Assembly: GCA_013407085.1 (NCBI GenBank)
Contig: JACCGJ010019054.1
Span: 50,288 to 114,287 of the forward strand
From: Atriophallophorus winterbourni
Lineage: Eukaryota; Platyhelminthes; Trematoda; Plagiorchiida; Microphallidae
Direction of reading: 5' to 3'
DNA: 64,000 nucleotides
Numbering within the stretch: the stretch's first letter is position 1; each line of letters starts with the position of its first letter. A program made the translations under genes and the position numbers. Shown here piece after piece: positions 48,851 to 61,740 of this stretch. Below the pieces are notes generated by a model. The model was not told the origin of the DNA and searched no databases. It saw only the letters and a program-made list of their open reading frames with translations.

Positions 48851-49080
48851 AATAGTCTAGGGCGAAAATCACGACAAATCACACGTGCAAGAAACCTGCG
48901 TAATCACTATCGTCTACTTGGTCATTGAATATACCTCTAGGACAGTTGATGCACGTGAATAATGCCACACTATGTTCAACCAGCAACCTATATACCATTT
49001 AATAACCGATAAACATCTTTAATTCGCGCAAAGAAGATAACACAAATTAGTTTTTTCCTTTATCAACTGCAAGACCATGT
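48851..49080 (+). repeat. Orphan piece of the array unit
   Basis: Matches the landmark part of the array (TCTAGGGCGAAAAT, AATCACACGTGCAAGAAACC, CTAGGACAGTTGATGCACG, TTAATTCGCGCAAAG). It continues the unit broken at 47279, which shows that the gag-protease element sits inside the array. Confidence 0.85.
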
Positions 49081-49812
49081 ATTGCACACAGCCTGTCTAA
49101 TTATATTCAATACAACTAACCACAATTAACACCTTGAATTAGTCTGCACAAGTTGGTAATGCATTCTTATTGGTAAAGCGATCTCGAGGCTTTCGAGAGA
49201 TCTCAAACTTTCGGCTCTTTTGACGGAACCTGACGTACGCATAGCATTTATTTGCTGATGACGTTCTTATCTGCTCCTTGTTCCGCACTGGTTCTCGCAC
49301 GAAAAATATGATGTAATTCTTTTGCAACATGAATTTGTGTGGACTTGACATTTTGATCGTCAATCATTTCGGTGCTAGCAGATTTTGTTTTGCGTGGCAA
49401 ATTCAAGTTTAATTGTTCAATACAAAAAGCGCTTTGTTCGATATCATTCATCCGCCGAATCAGAGCTGCTAAACGCTTTAAAATAATCGCAACGTGTGAG
49501 AAAGATTGAGGTGAAAAACATTCCAGAAATCTTGAGGCCATTATTTCAAATTATTAAAAGCAATAGGGAGGTTGTCGTTTTAATGACTGTCAACCTCGAT
49601 GCTAAACAAACCTGTGAAAATTGATGTTAAGTTGAATTTATCCTATAGTTGACATGCGTGATTTATGGCGTGAATAACACTGATGTATATAAATTATTAC
49701 CGAAATTCACAGCGTGTAATGTAAAGTGCATTCGATGTTCATCGAATTCGATCACTTCGTCGAATTACCTATGGAAGTTGCTTGTTAAGAAAACGCTCAT
49801 GTTAGTTTTATG
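49081..49812. other. Interval with no recognised gene
   Basis: The longest ORF, minus strand 49541-49248 (97 codons), has no motif I recognise, and an overlapping minus-strand ORF follows in another frame. Probably old transposon or intergenic DNA. Confidence 0.4.
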
Positions 49813-50105
49813 ATATGGACCACATTTGATCGGTGGGTGTACATCACAAGCGCATAGTGATTTCATGCTCCGTTGCGTTTAGAATGACGTGACAGACCGA
49901 TTCGTGAGTGACAATATCTCCCTCAGCCCTACCGGCAAAAGGCTGTACACGGTCAATCGGCGTCAGTTGCACGCCAACGGCGTAATCTGCGTTCAGAAGA
50001 CAATATCTGTATATGCTCCTTCCCAGCTTGGGCATGGAAATTCACACAGTGCCTTGAAAGTAAGCGGTCAAGAGCAAGTTCTTCCCAACTCGCAGAGATT
50101 TCATA
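49813..50105 (-). pseudogene. RTE-like element 3' end fragment
   Basis: On the minus strand the tail of the same RTE-like family as 1-735 is readable: SWEELALDR, then SERRLRRWRATD, and a decayed zinc-finger tail (GRYCHSRIGLSRHSK). Only about 290 bases are left. Confidence 0.75.
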
Positions 50106-50834
50106 TTTCTTTTGAGATCGTCTGTGTAACCAATGGTCGTCTTCCTGGTTTCAACTCACCAAAAAGTGGATCTTTTGAAATACGACAATTTTCCATTGTG
50201 CACACATAAAAATAAAACGTATTCTGCTCTGATCTGTAGACCAGTTTTTTGAAAGCCCTTCAGCATTAATCACTTTGCCCATTCACGATAAGTTTCTTAA
50301 TTGGGAAGAATTCAGTTTCCATTCGTGTCTTTCGTGGATAGTCCAGGTCCCACGGCCGTGCAGTAAACCATGTATTACACCATCATCTTTTCTCTTCACG
50401 GACAACTTCCTTTAACTTTAGGCTCGAAATAGTTCATATAATAGTGCGCAACTTAAAGAGTTGACGAATTGCATATCGTTTGGCAACTACTGTGTTTTTA
50501 CATCTCTTATTGTACCGAGTGGCTGTAGAGAGAGGCAGTGAATAATTGAGTCGGGTCATTCCAGGTCACCGGGTGGCAGCTGGCGAACATCTGGCCAATT
50601 ATCACAGTTAGGTCCACGTCCGCCCCAAAGTTGCACGAACGCACATCAATTGTTTCTCGCTTCATTCCTGGGGTCATAATGTCCAACGCTAATGGAGTTT
50701 ACCTTCAAATCCGAAAACCCAATAGAAGGCGACTGGTCGAACGTGTTTAATACAGACAAGACAAAAAACCAAACACACACCTCTCTTATATAGGCAGTGT
50801 TCTGTGATTTAAAACATGTACTGACTAACATTGG
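50106..50834. other. Interval with no recognised gene
   Basis: No ORF above about 65 codons with recognisable content and no array units. Nothing supported here. Confidence 0.4.
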
Positions 50835-51230
50835 CACTGCTCAGAAGGATCTTCCGTAGTTTCAAAAAGCAGCTACTTCCACGGATAATTAGCACCTATA
50901 TCAGGCCAAATATGGTGTACGCCGTTCAAGCATGGTCCCAATGTTTATAAAAGGACATGACCTTGCTGCAACACGTATACCACTACGCTACGAAACTCGT
51001 GACCGACCATGCACAAAGAGATGATTGCCACATTGTACTTATTTGATTTTTCGTACTACCGTGTCAGGGGTGATTTTAACCTGCTGTTAAACATTCTGTA
51101 TACAATGAATCACCCACTTGAACACATGTTTCATCGGCAAAAAGGATGTGGTAGCAGATATCATGTGTTCAATTTAACAATCCCTCAATCAGAACTCAGA
51201 AAGAACTTAGAAATTGCTATGGTATGAAAA
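50835..51230 (+). pseudogene. Divergent CR1-like ORF2 C-terminal fragment
   Basis: Reads LRRIFRSFKKQLLPRIISTYIRP, MVYAVQAWSQ, a stop, KDMTLLQHVYHYATKLVTDHA, then RGDFNLLLNILYTMNHPLEHMF. This follows the C-terminal block order of the neighbouring CR1-like copies (IVRRIFGRF...LPRIMNVYLRP...YAVEVWARWLRKDIALFDKIYHRATKLV...HPLKHLL). It is diverged, so it is a separate family member. Confidence 0.65.
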
Positions 51231-51396
51231 GCAGTAAGCTTAACAATAACCATAGGATGATAAGCAATATATAAAAATTATCTCAAAAATCAATAGGGAC
51301 AGTCACATACCGCATGGTTCGTCATAAACTCATTGAGTGTCATTCTTTATTTGGAATTGTATATTAATGGATTAGTCCAACTAAATACTATGGAAG

Positions 51397-51422
51397 GATT
51401 CATGGATTCAAGGATTTATGGT
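51397..51422 (-). repeat. CR1-type 8-bp terminal repeats
   Basis: On the plus strand GGATTCAT, GGATTCAA, GGATTTAT, GG in a row, about 90 bases past the minus-strand ORF2 stop. Short 8-bp repeats at the extreme 3' end are a known CR1-clade feature. Confidence 0.7.
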
Positions 51423-54279
51423 TAAAGAGTTAATACTTTACAACACCACAGGATTACGGAATGAACTCAAATATGAAAAATACAATAGTATAAAAGCAAT
51501 AGTGAAGATCAAATATAAGGCTCACGAATGTTATACTTTTGCATATGTAAGTCCAATTTCGCTTTGCAAATCACCAAGCAAGGTGAGTCCACCACATGTT
51601 GGGGTAGAGAATTCCAAAGAAATAAAGCACGTATGGCGAATAAATGGCGCCAACCGTCAATACGGGAACTTGGGACGTAAAGGGATAAGGTATGTCCGCG
51701 TGTCACTTTCCCTTCACAAACTTCAAGCAAGTGTTTTAGTGGATGTCCTTCGGTAGACACAATTCTCTAAGTCAGAATAATATCGCGTCGTATCCTCCTT
51801 TGGGTAAAGTCGCATAAACCCAGGCGTCGCAATCTTTCGGTGTACGGAACATTGCGAAGACCAATCACTAACTTTGTTGCTCTATGATAGATTTTATCGA
51901 AGAGAGCAATGTCTTTTCGCAGCCAAGGAACCCAGACCTCGACCGCATACTCCATTGTAGGGCGAAGGTAGACATTCATTATCCTTGGTAACGTTGCCAG
52001 AGAGAATCTTCCAAATATTCCTCGAACGATACCTAACAATCTGTTGGCCTGTGGATATATATTCTGGCAGTGCACTGTGCTCTTCCGGTTCCCGCTAATC
52101 CACACTCCAAGATATTTTCTAACGAGCTCCATGCTAGGTTTTCAGTTACCAATCAATATGTCCAAGGAACATTCTTGACAACATGGAGCATCTTATATTT
52201 CTTTATGTTGAATGACATGTCATTCATAACCGCCCAATTCGACACGCTGTCCAAATCCATTCGCAGTTTCTCACAGTCCTCTGCAGAACTTATTGGCGTC
52301 CACATTTTCATATCATCCGCGAACAGGTCCATTTTGGACGATATGAGGGGGGGTTAATCATTTATGTACAACAGAAAGTGGAGCGGGCCTAGCACAGACC
52401 CTTGTGGGACTCCACTGGTGGTTTTGAACGTTTGGGATAGCGCTCCGTTAACTTTTACTCGGGCGTCGCGATCTGACAGATAGTCGCACAACCACGAGAG
52501 GAGTGGATCCTAAGCGCATCAGTTTTTGAAGAAGCAAATGATGATTGACTCTGTCAAAAGCTTTCGAAATGTCTAGGTAACAGACGTGGATGCAAAATCT
52601 TTTATCCATCTCCTTTGTCCAGTCTTCTAACGTGAGGTGAATATTTGTGAGACAAGATCGGTGTGATCGAAATCCATGCTGCGCTCGCGAAAACAAATTA
52701 TGTGCAACTTTTCTGTTTGGGACGATACGTTCCATGAGTTTAGCAATAACAGGTAAAAGTGTGACGGGTCGATAATTTGCAGCGTCAGATCGGCAACCGC
52801 CTTTGAAGATAGGTGTTATCACGCCAGACTTCCAATCTTTCGGTACAACTCCCTTAAGCAACGAATAGTTGAACAGGCTGGAGAGCGGTTCACAAAGCTG
52901 ACGGTGACAGAACCTGAGCACATCCGGTGTGATGCCATCCGCTCCTGGGGATTTTCTTACCTTTAGTTTGAGCAAATGACTTGCAACAATCATTGGATTT
53001 ATCGAAATATCGCACAACGTTTCGATTCCTGTTTCAATTGAATACTCAGAACGTTCCACTAAAACCTTTGGCACGAACACCTTAGAATAGTAAATTGCCA
53101 GAGCATTTGCGGTTTCTAACGCTGTTTCAGTTAGTTTTTCGCCATTCTGGATGGGAAAAATACCTGGTTTGACTTTTGCTTTCGCGTTCATGATTTTGTA
53201 TAATAACTTAGGGTTGCGTTCCATTTTCGACAGGAGCATCAATTGGTGCGCTTCCTTATCCTCTCGAATAAGCGCAGTCACTTTGTTGCGTAACATACGG
53301 AAATGTTGCCAAGAAGTAGAAGTAGTGTTGGCTTTATGCTGCACCCACGCTGCTCGCTTCAGTGCTATCCACTTTTTTGTTCTGCTGCGGACAACAAAAC
53401 GAAGTTCATCGACGCACCTTTTCTGAACGATCTGCGAGTTCTCGTCTATCTTCATTTTCAGAAAACCTACAAGCTCGTTCCATTGCGAGTCAGGGGTTAT
53501 ATTGTCCGTCTGAAAGTGCGGAATCTGCACGAGCGATTTACTCAGGGCCAATTTATCTACCCGTCGAACCACCCCATTCGGAGTAAGCGATTGCTGAGTA
53601 CTGCAAACATAGTCGAACACAAGCACTGAATGGTCGCTAAGACCCAGTGGAGCCTGGAATTCGATCGCTTCGATAGATTGTTCCTCCGACGTTAACACCA
53701 AATCCAAGACAGAGGGCGGTCAGAACCTCTCCTCCGGGTGCATTCGTGAACATGGTTGTATAACGGGATTGAATCTAGTACCTCTCTAAATCGGTATTCT
53801 GGTGTTTGTGGGGAGTGATCGTCCCTGAGATAAAGGGTGGACAGATTAAAATCACCCATAATAAGTGTCGTTGCTTGCTGTGTGTGAGTCAAGCGCTGAA
53901 GCACTTGGATCAACCTTTCGTTGTACGATTCCGTAGATGAAGGGGGCCGGTAGACCACACCAATAATGCAGACTTCACCAGACATCAGTGTTAAAGTGCA
54001 CCAAATTGTATCCTCGAGCGTGAATTCTGTCTTGTCTATTGGATGGCACTGGAGTCTATTATGGTAATAAAGAGCAACACCACCACCGCTTCTCTCTCGA
54101 TCGTTCCTTATCAAATTCATATTTGGAATTGATATCTCCGATTCAATCAATTGGGAAGAATACCATGTTTCTGTAATGGCGATAATGTCAGGTGAGTAGC
54201 GCGAACATATCTCGGTTAGCTCAGCTAATTTGTTCGGAAGGCTTTGTGCATTTGTATATAAAAATCTTATAACGTTCAT
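51397..54279 (-). pseudogene. CR1-like non-LTR retrotransposon: endonuclease-RT ORF2 (5' truncated, frame-shifted)
   Basis: Minus-strand order: an APE-type endonuclease (LYTNAQSLPNKLAEL, IIAITETW, IGVVYRPP, LIMGDFNLS; readable 54279-53692), a frame change, SDHSVLVF, then RT from 53707 to about 52448 with KSPGADGITPDVLRF, NYRPVTLLPVIAKLMERIV and YLDISKAFDRV. GVPQGSVLGP and the catalytic LFADDMK follow in shifted frames at about 52.41-52.32 kb. The C-terminal domain is readable at 52132-51767 and 51760-51509. ORF1 and a 5' UTR are missing. The 3' end has three 8-bp units, typical of CR1. The element copies itself by target-primed reverse transcription; this copy is dead. Confidence 0.88.
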
Positions 54280-54388
54280 ATACAAATGCACAAAGCCTTC
54301 CGAACAAATTAGCTGAGCTAACCGAGATATGTTCGCGCTACTCACCTGACATTATCGTCATTACAGAAACATGGTATTCTTCCCAATT
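54149..54388. repeat. Palindrome with 111-bp arms and 18-bp spacer
   Basis: Arms 54149-54259 and 54278-54388 are reverse complements with one mismatch found by eye. Both arms are the start of the CR1-like endonuclease, in opposite orientations. The right arm joins directly to RTE-like sequence at 54389. It probably arose by 5' inversion (twin priming) or template switching during insertion. Confidence 0.9.
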
Positions 54389-56090
54389 CTTCCCGAATGG
54401 GAATGGTGACGGCAGAATTCCACCTGAGCTCATCAAATGCTGTAGAACAGCAGTATTACAACCTCTTCAGCAATTAATTCTTCAGCGCTGGCAGGAGGAG
54501 AGTGTCCCACAAGAGATGCGAGACACAAAGTTCATTACGCTATTTAAGAATAAGGATGAAAAACGTGACTGCATCAATTGCAGAGGAATCTCCTGATTTT
54601 TTTTAGGAAAATAGTTTGCTAAATTATTACAGATCCAGCTAAACGTTTTGGCTAATAGAGATTACTCTGAATTTCAATGTGGTTCCCGACGGGGAAGATC
54701 AACCGTTGACATGATCTTCTCCCTGAGACAACTTCAAGAAAAGTGTCGGGAACAGCGTATGCCATTAACACTGTTTTTATTGATTTAACGACGGCATTAG
54801 ACTACGTCAGCAGGGAGGGTCTTTTCAAAATGCTTGATTTGATATGCTGCCCCCAAGACTGCTCAAGCTCGTTATTTCGTTCAACTCAGGTATGAAGGTC
54901 TCAGTCCATTTTAAAGGTTTCAGCTCAGAGGCCTTTGAAATTCTCCGAGGCGTCAAACAAGGGCGTGTTTTTGCTCCCACGTTATTCGGCATTTTCTTTG
55001 CTCTGCTTCTGAAGCTCGCTTTCAGGACGAGGACAGAATTGATGGCAAGCGCTTCAATCTAGACCGGTTGAGAGCACAATCCAAGGTGCGAAATGTGCTA
55101 ATCCGTGACCCGCTGTTTGCCGACGATGCAGCCTTTATTGTTTACTCCGAAGAGCACCTTAAGTCTCAAATGGACTGTTTTTCGTCGGCATGCAAAGACT
55201 TTGGGCTAACAATCAGCATGAGCAAGACCAAAGTTCTTGGTCACGGGAATGTATAGCCTTCCATCATGACTGTTGGAAACTGTCAGCTTGAATCAGTTCA
55301 TCAGTTTACATACCTTGGTTCAACCATTGCGAATAATCTCTCCATGGACACGGATATTAATAAGCGGATTGGCAGAGCAGCTGTCATTCTTTCTTGTTTG
55401 AACTCTCGTGTTTGGGGTAAACGCAAACTGACTGTAAAGACAAAGATGATGGTATACAGCGCGTGCGTACTGAATGCTTTACTGTACGGCAGTGAAACCT
55501 GGACCACCTACGCAAGACACGAACGGAAGCTGAATGTTTTCCATCTACGAAGCATCCACGGTATATTGATCATATCGTGGATGGACAGAGTGACTAATGT
55601 TGAAGTGCTTTTAAAAGCTGGTCTACAGAACATGTTCACTCTATTGCAACAGCGCCGCCTTCGCTGGCTTGGTCATGTCTACAGAATGGGAAATGGTCGT
55701 ATTCCGAAAGATCTAATCTATGGTCAGTTGCAACTAGGAAGTCGGCCATTGGGCAGACCGCACTTGTTGTACAAAGACGTTTGCGAAAGAGATATGAAAG
55801 CACTTAGCATTGACCCCGCGAGTTTGGAGGAACTTGTTCTTGACCACTCACATTGGAGGCATTGTGTAAAGCGTCGTCTGCAAGCTGAAGAGGAGTAAAT
55901 ATAGCTCTTGGCTGTTGAACGCAGATCAAGCCGCCGGCGTGAAACTGACACCCTACAGCCGAGTAACTATCGTTGCAAGCGCTGTGGGGGAGATTTTTCC
56001 TCCCAAATCGGACTGTTTAGTCATTCAAAAAGCTGTAGAACATGAACATTAATGCGATTGTGTTGTACATCCATGGTCAACATCGACCGA
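54389..56090 (+). pseudogene. RTE-like non-LTR retrotransposon, RT to 3' end
   Basis: The decayed RT reads DGRIPPELIKCCRTAVLQPL, VPQEMRDTKFITLF, INCRGIS, STVDMIFSLRQLQEKCREQR, GVKQGRVFAPTLFGIFFALLL (54844-55062) and, at 55068-55256, VLIRDPLFADDAAFIVYSEE with the catalytic FADD. The post-RT region (55266-55898) is open for 210 codons. After a stop it continues YRCKRCGGDFSSQIGLFSHS and KSC, a C2HC-type finger at the very C-terminus (55963-56029). The endonuclease is missing. It is the best copy of the family also seen at 1-735 and 49.81-50.11 kb. Confidence 0.87.
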
Positions 56091-57877
56091 ACGAGGCCAA
56101 CAACAACATGTTCGACATCTGCCGAAGGAGACAACCACAATTTATTATGTGTTCTGAGCTTCAATAGCTTATGCTTCAGACGTTCTCAAAAGTGTCAGAT
56201 ATGTATAAGTCACATGTCATGGAAACCAGTGTGATCGGCAGGGATCGCATTCGAAAGTATCACCCGCTGGCCCGTGCCATCTAGATATCTAGGATCAAAA
56301 GCGAACACCGCTGATTTGGATGGTGTTGAGAAATACAATTTTATTTTCCACGTCTTATTTTAAATGTGTACTGAGAAGCTGATAAATTGCTAAGTGCTTA
56401 TTAACACGCCTCGCATTTGTTCCATGATAAACAGAAAGGCCTAACTCCAACATTTGCCAAGCTCGTGCATGTCTGGGAAGCAAGTAGATTTCACATACAA
56501 GATAGGTTCTGTATAACTGTAGTGATTAAAAACGCTGGGTGTACGGATATGCTCCAACCTAGAAACATCCGTTTGAAAAATAATGACTTCACAAAAGCCA
56601 CAAGTGTCCGCAATCTTATCAGACGGTTTTTTAAGCAATTTTCACGCATGAACTTCCTACACTGCATGAATACTGATCTGTTACCAGTCAAGGTCTCGGC
56701 GGCTCAAGAAAGATGTAGAAAATATGCAGACATTATCAGGGTTCAAAATCTAGTTATCGAAATCGAAACAAACTTCGTGAATATAAATGGCTGACATCAG
56801 TTCGTACGAATTTTCCCGTCGACTTATCGGACGAGAACATTACACATTATTTCGTAATCTAAATCATCCGTTGCAGGGACTATTCCCGCAAAGAAATACG
56901 CGAAGCTATAGTACAAATGATTATTCAATCCAATTCAATTCAATTGTAATGGTCTAAAAAGCATATAGGTTTACAAAATACCATAGAACAGTATGGGAAC
57001 TACGAATAATATAACAAGCAAAAACGTGATTCGTTTGCTGACTAAACTGTTCAAGAATCGTAAAAATAAAGTTTGCAATGAATCGGTTATAGCAAGTATT
57101 TGGTAACGTTTCGCTTCTGAACACAGAAGCATTGTCAGACCAAGGGTGTCGATAAGAACAGTGTTCAGGTTTAAAGAGGCATTTTTCGACCAATCCTGAC
57201 TTTTCTGAGCTTGATTGGGGAGATCGAGATAGTTGATCACGCACCATAATTGTTGTGTTCATCCCTAATCGTTTATTAAGTGCACAGGTGTGAACATCGT
57301 CTGCTGACACACAGCTTACGTAATCATGTGCGCAAAAGGTACTTTGTTTATCTGCTTATCTGCTGCAGAACCGAACGCCAGATTGTTGAGATATTCGCCC
57401 CATCCACCTTGTTCACCGCATTCGCAGTGCCGTGCGATCGCATTATTTTGAGCTCCTGATTATCAGGATATACTGTTCTTATACTTACACGTACGTGGAT
57501 ATTTTATACCTTGTTGGATTCCGCTTGAAGTCAGCTTTCTGGATATACCACTCTCGTAGCTGTATTCGATATTAAGATCAAATTCGGATTTCTCGTGATT
57601 TTCCCATTTTGGATTTACGCGTGCAACCCTGTTAATACTCTTCAAGTCCTCAAAGGGATTAACGTCAATGAAAAGATCTTATTCTTCTCCGTCGACTGGT
57701 TAAATATTCAACATTGTGCGATCAATTACCGAAGCGTATCGCCGGAATCAATTCTGATTTCGCTCTTATTTGTGAAATACGCTTTTCGTCGCGCTGACGA
57801 TATTCAGCATCGATCGCTTGACAGAACCACTGCCTGTGCACACACCAATGAACAGTACTGCAAACAACCTTGACCGA
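56091..57877. other. Interval with no recognised gene; possibly CR1 5' UTR at its end
   Basis: One plus-strand ORF of 125 codons (56417-56794) has no motif I recognise. A CAATT-type run at 56928-56947 resembles a retroelement tail. The last part, just before 57878, is probably the 5' untranslated region of the following CR1-like element. Confidence 0.4.
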
Positions 57878-59130
57878 ATGACCCCGAAAAGGATACAAAG
57901 CACACCGAGCTGCATGTGTACGGTTTGCCAAAAGTCGGTAAGTCCTAAGGCGAAGTCTGTCACGTGTTACGATTGTTTTTCGACAAATCGCTAACCTCGG
58001 ATTTAGTATCGATTATTAATGGAGATGTTTTTCCTGGTGTTTGTTACATTTGCCAAGCTTTCAAGGCCAAAAAAAACAGAGTCATTCTCGGAGGCAAAAA
58101 TTCCTGAGAATGAAATTGAGACGAGTCTAAACGGAGTGGAATCTAGTATGCGAAAACTAAATAAATTCATGAGCACCATTCATAAAGGCACCATTGTTGC
58201 ACGATTTAGAGGTTACTGCCGAAAAGCCGTTACGAAATGCATCATACTCGAACAGGCCAACATTTGCCCAGATAACCGGGAAGCGTTCGTTGGGATCAGT
58301 GACTCCTCGACTTAACGTAAACGAGAATGGACCCAGAAAAACCACCACTAAAATGACTGACTCAAAATATAAAACAAATCCGCGGGTGTTAATCATAGCG
58401 TTATATGTACAAACGTGACCCAGTCGCAGGAAACGCTGTTCGAATCTAAACAAAAACATGACTTAGCTGAGTGGTATAAACTCTGTAGTCAGATGAGACT
58501 GGCCGCGGTTTCTCCCTCATCCATAGTTCGATTAAACCGCAAACTGAATTCTCCTCACACGGATGATCCTCGCCTTTTAAGAAAAACGCTGCAAACTGCG
58601 GAGGACGTGGAAAACGTACACTTTAATGCTTACTTTCTCAGAGGCGATCCAGAGACTACATGCAGACTTACCATGGTGGGAGCGAAAGTAGTTGCAGAAA
58701 TCTCGAGTAGAAAGTAATCCAAGAAGTGTTGTAATTCTAGGTGTTCCGGAAGATGCTGCCGACGTACCATCTCAAGAAAAGTCTGAGCACGATCACAAAC
58801 AGTGGAAATATCTAGCCGAAATTATTGATATTAAAGATGCCATACTTGGATATATTTAGGTAACCGCGGTCTGCCAACTATAAAGGACAAGGTCCTATCC
58901 TTTTAAAGCTAACCTCCTTCACGACCGAACTGACCGATACTATCAAACGTGAATGGAAAGCTAATAGAAAAAACATACCTAAAAACGTCAAGTTGAGCTT
59001 GCTCAGGGTAATAGCCGAAAGCAAGCAAACGGATAGTACCGACCCTCAAACGCCGAGTGATGAGGTTCAACATGACTGTCATGCGATGACTCCGAAAAAC
59101 TTGAGCATTCCGACTCTACCCGTGTTGGCC
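57878..59130 (+). pseudogene. CR1-like ORF1 (PHD-like zinc finger protein), decayed
   Basis: From the ATG at 57878: MTPKRIQSTPSCMCTVCQ then KSVSPKAKSVTCYDCF, stop at 57992. The next frame continues INGDVFPGVCYICQAF, so the cysteine pairs CTVC, CYDC and CYIC make a PHD-like finger as found at the start of CR1 ORF1 proteins. Later pieces: MRKLNKFM, RPTFAQITGKRS, then VVILGVPEDAADV and LRVIAESKQTD across many stops. ORF1 proteins bind element RNA. It lies just upstream of the ORF2 copy at 59.15 kb on the same strand, so together they are one near full-length element. Confidence 0.65.
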
Positions 59131-59150
59131 CTTAGTTAACTTCTCATGAT

Positions 59151-61740
59151 TTGAACACCACAAAATTTATAAGATGTTTATATACAAATGCACAAAGAAT
59201 TCCAAACAAATTAGCTGAGCTAACCGAGATATATTTGCGCTACTCATCTGACATTATCGCCATTACAGAAACATGGTTTTCTTCCCAATTGATTGAAACG
59301 GAGAAATCAATTCCAAATATGAATTTGATAAAGAACGATGGACAGAGACGTGGTGTTGGTGTTGCTCTTTAATCGACTCCAGTGCATCCAATAGACAAGA
59401 CAGAGTTCACGCTCGAGAATACAGTTTGGTGCTGTTTAACGCTGATATCTGGTGAAGTTTGCATTATTGGTGTGGTCTACCGGTCCCCTTTATCTAAGGA
59501 CTCGTACAACGAAAGGTTGATCCAAGTGCTTCAGCGCTTGACTCGCGCACACCAAGCAGCGACACTTATTATGGGTGATTTTAATCTGTCCAGCCTTTAT
59601 CTCAGGGGCGATCACTCCCCACAAACGCTAGAATAGCGATTTAGAGAAGTACTAGATTCAGGCCCGTTATACAACCATGTTCACGAATGCACCCGGAGGA
59701 GAGGTTCTGACCGCCCCTCTTTCTTGGATTTGGTGTTAACATCGGAAAAACAATCTATCGAAGCGATCTAATTCCAGCTCCGCTGGGTCTTAGCGACCAT
59801 TCAGTGCTTGTGTTCGACTATGTCTGCAGTACTCAGCAATCGCTTGCTCCGAATGGGGTGGTTCTACGGGTAGATAAATTGGCCCTAAGTAAATTATCGT
59901 GCAGATTCCGCATTTTCAGACGGACAACATAAGCCCTGACTCGCAATGGAACGAACTTGTAGGTTTTCTGAAACTGAAGATAGATCAGAACTCGCAGATC
60001 ATTCAGAAAAGGCGAGTCCATGAACTTCGTTTTGTTGTCCGCAGCAGAACAAAAAAGTGGATAGCACTGAAGAGAGCAGCGTGGGTGCAGCACAAGACCA
60101 GCAATACTTCTACTTCTTGGCAACATTTCCGTATGTTACGCAACAAAGAGACTGCACTTAATCGAGAGGATAAGGAAGCGCTCCAATTGATGCTCCTGTG
60201 AAAAATGGATCGCAGCCCTATAGTACTATACCAAATCATGAACAAGAAAGCGAAAGTCAAACCAGGTTTTTTCCTATCGGAAATGGTGAAAACTCACTAA
60301 AACAGCGTTGGAAACCGCAAATGCTCTAGCAATTTACTACTCTAAAGTGTTCGTCCCAAAGGTTTTAGTGGAACGTTTTGAGTATACAACCGAAACAGGA
60401 ATCGAAACATTGTGCGATATTTAAATAAATCCAGTGATTGTCGCAAGTCATTTACTCAAACTAAAGGTAAGAAAATCCCTAGGAGCGGATGGCAGTACAC
60501 TGGATGTGCTCAGGTTCTGTCACCGTCAGCTTCGTGAACCGCTCTTCAGCCTGTTTAACTATTCGTTGCTAAAGGGAGTTGTACCGAAAGATTGGAAGTC
60601 CGACGAGATAACGCCTATCTTCAAAGGCGGTTGCCGATCTGACGCTTCAAATTATCGTCCCGTCACACTTTTACCTGTTATTGATAAGCTCATGGAACGT
60701 ATAGTCTTGAAAAGAATGGTTGCGCAATTTGAATCGCTTAATTTGTTTTTGATCTCACCGATCCTGTCTCACAAATCTTCTCATATCATCAGACGACTGG
60801 ACGAAGGAGTTGGATAGAAGGTCTTGCATCCAGGACTGTTACTTAGACATTTCGAAGGCTTTTGACTGTGTCAATAATTATCTGCTTTTTAAAAAACTGA
60901 TACCTTCAGGAATATGTGAACCACTCATCTCAAGGTTGTGCGAATATCTGTCAGATGGCGACGCCCATGTTAATTTTAACGGAGCGCTATCCCAAACGTT
61001 CAAAACCACCAGTGGAGTCCCACAAGGATCTGTGCTAGGCTTGCTCCTCTTTTTGCTGTACATAAATGATTCCCCCCCCCACTCATATCGTCTAAAATGG
61101 CCTCGTTCGCGGATGATATGAAAGTTTGGACGCCGATTAGTTCTGCAGAGGATTGTGAAAAACTACAGATGGATTTGGACAGCGTGTCGAATTGGGCGGT
61201 CATGAATGACACGTCATTCAACATACAGAAATGTAAGATGCTCCATCTTGGCAAGAATGTTCCTTGGACATATTGATTGGGAACTGAAAACCTAGCATGG
61301 AGCTCGTTAGAAAAAGTTCTTGGAGTGTGGATTAGCGGTAACCTGAAGAGCACATTGCACTGCCAGAATATATATCGACGGGCCAACAGATTGTTAGGTA
61401 TCGTTCGAAGAATATTTGGAAGATTCTCTCCGGTAACGTTACCAAGGATAATGAATGTCTACCTTCGCCCTACGATGGATTATGCGGTCGAGGTCTGGGC
61501 TCGTTGGCTGCGAAAAGACATTGCTCTCTTCGATAAAATCTACCATAGAGCAACAAAATTAGTGATGGGTCTTCGCAATGTTCCCTATACCGAAAGACTG
61601 CGACGCCTGGGTCTATGTGACTTTACCCATAGGAGGATACGACGCGATATTATTCTGACCTATAGAATTGTGTCTACCGAAGGACATCCACTAAAACACT
61701 TGCTTGATGTATGTGATGGAAAAGGGACACGCGGACACAC
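59151..61740 (+). pseudogene. CR1-like ORF2 (endonuclease-RT), tandem copy 1
   Basis: Same family as 51.4-54.28 kb. The endonuclease is open at 59151-59372 (FIRCLYTNAQ, IIAITETW) and 59382-59636 (IGVVYRSP, LIMGDFNLS), broken by TAA at 59370. The RT has KSLGADGSTLDVLRF and NYRPVTLLPVIDKLMERIV (60434-60817), YLDISKAFDCV and TTSGVPQGSVLG (60810-61121), then SFADDMKVW in another frame near 61.10 kb and a C-terminal domain from 61277. A run of 9-10 C at about 61070 marks one frame break. The copy lacks the last ~60 codons of the C-terminal domain because the second copy begins there. Confidence 0.87.

Noticed and set aside
54844..55898. Reverse-transcriptase ORFs as host genes
   Set aside because: RT and post-RT motifs with many frame breaks, plus sister copies in the same window, show that these are transposon remnants.
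56417..56794. 125-codon plus-strand ORF
   Set aside because: No recognised motif, lies between two retroelements, and has no splice or promoter context that I can support.
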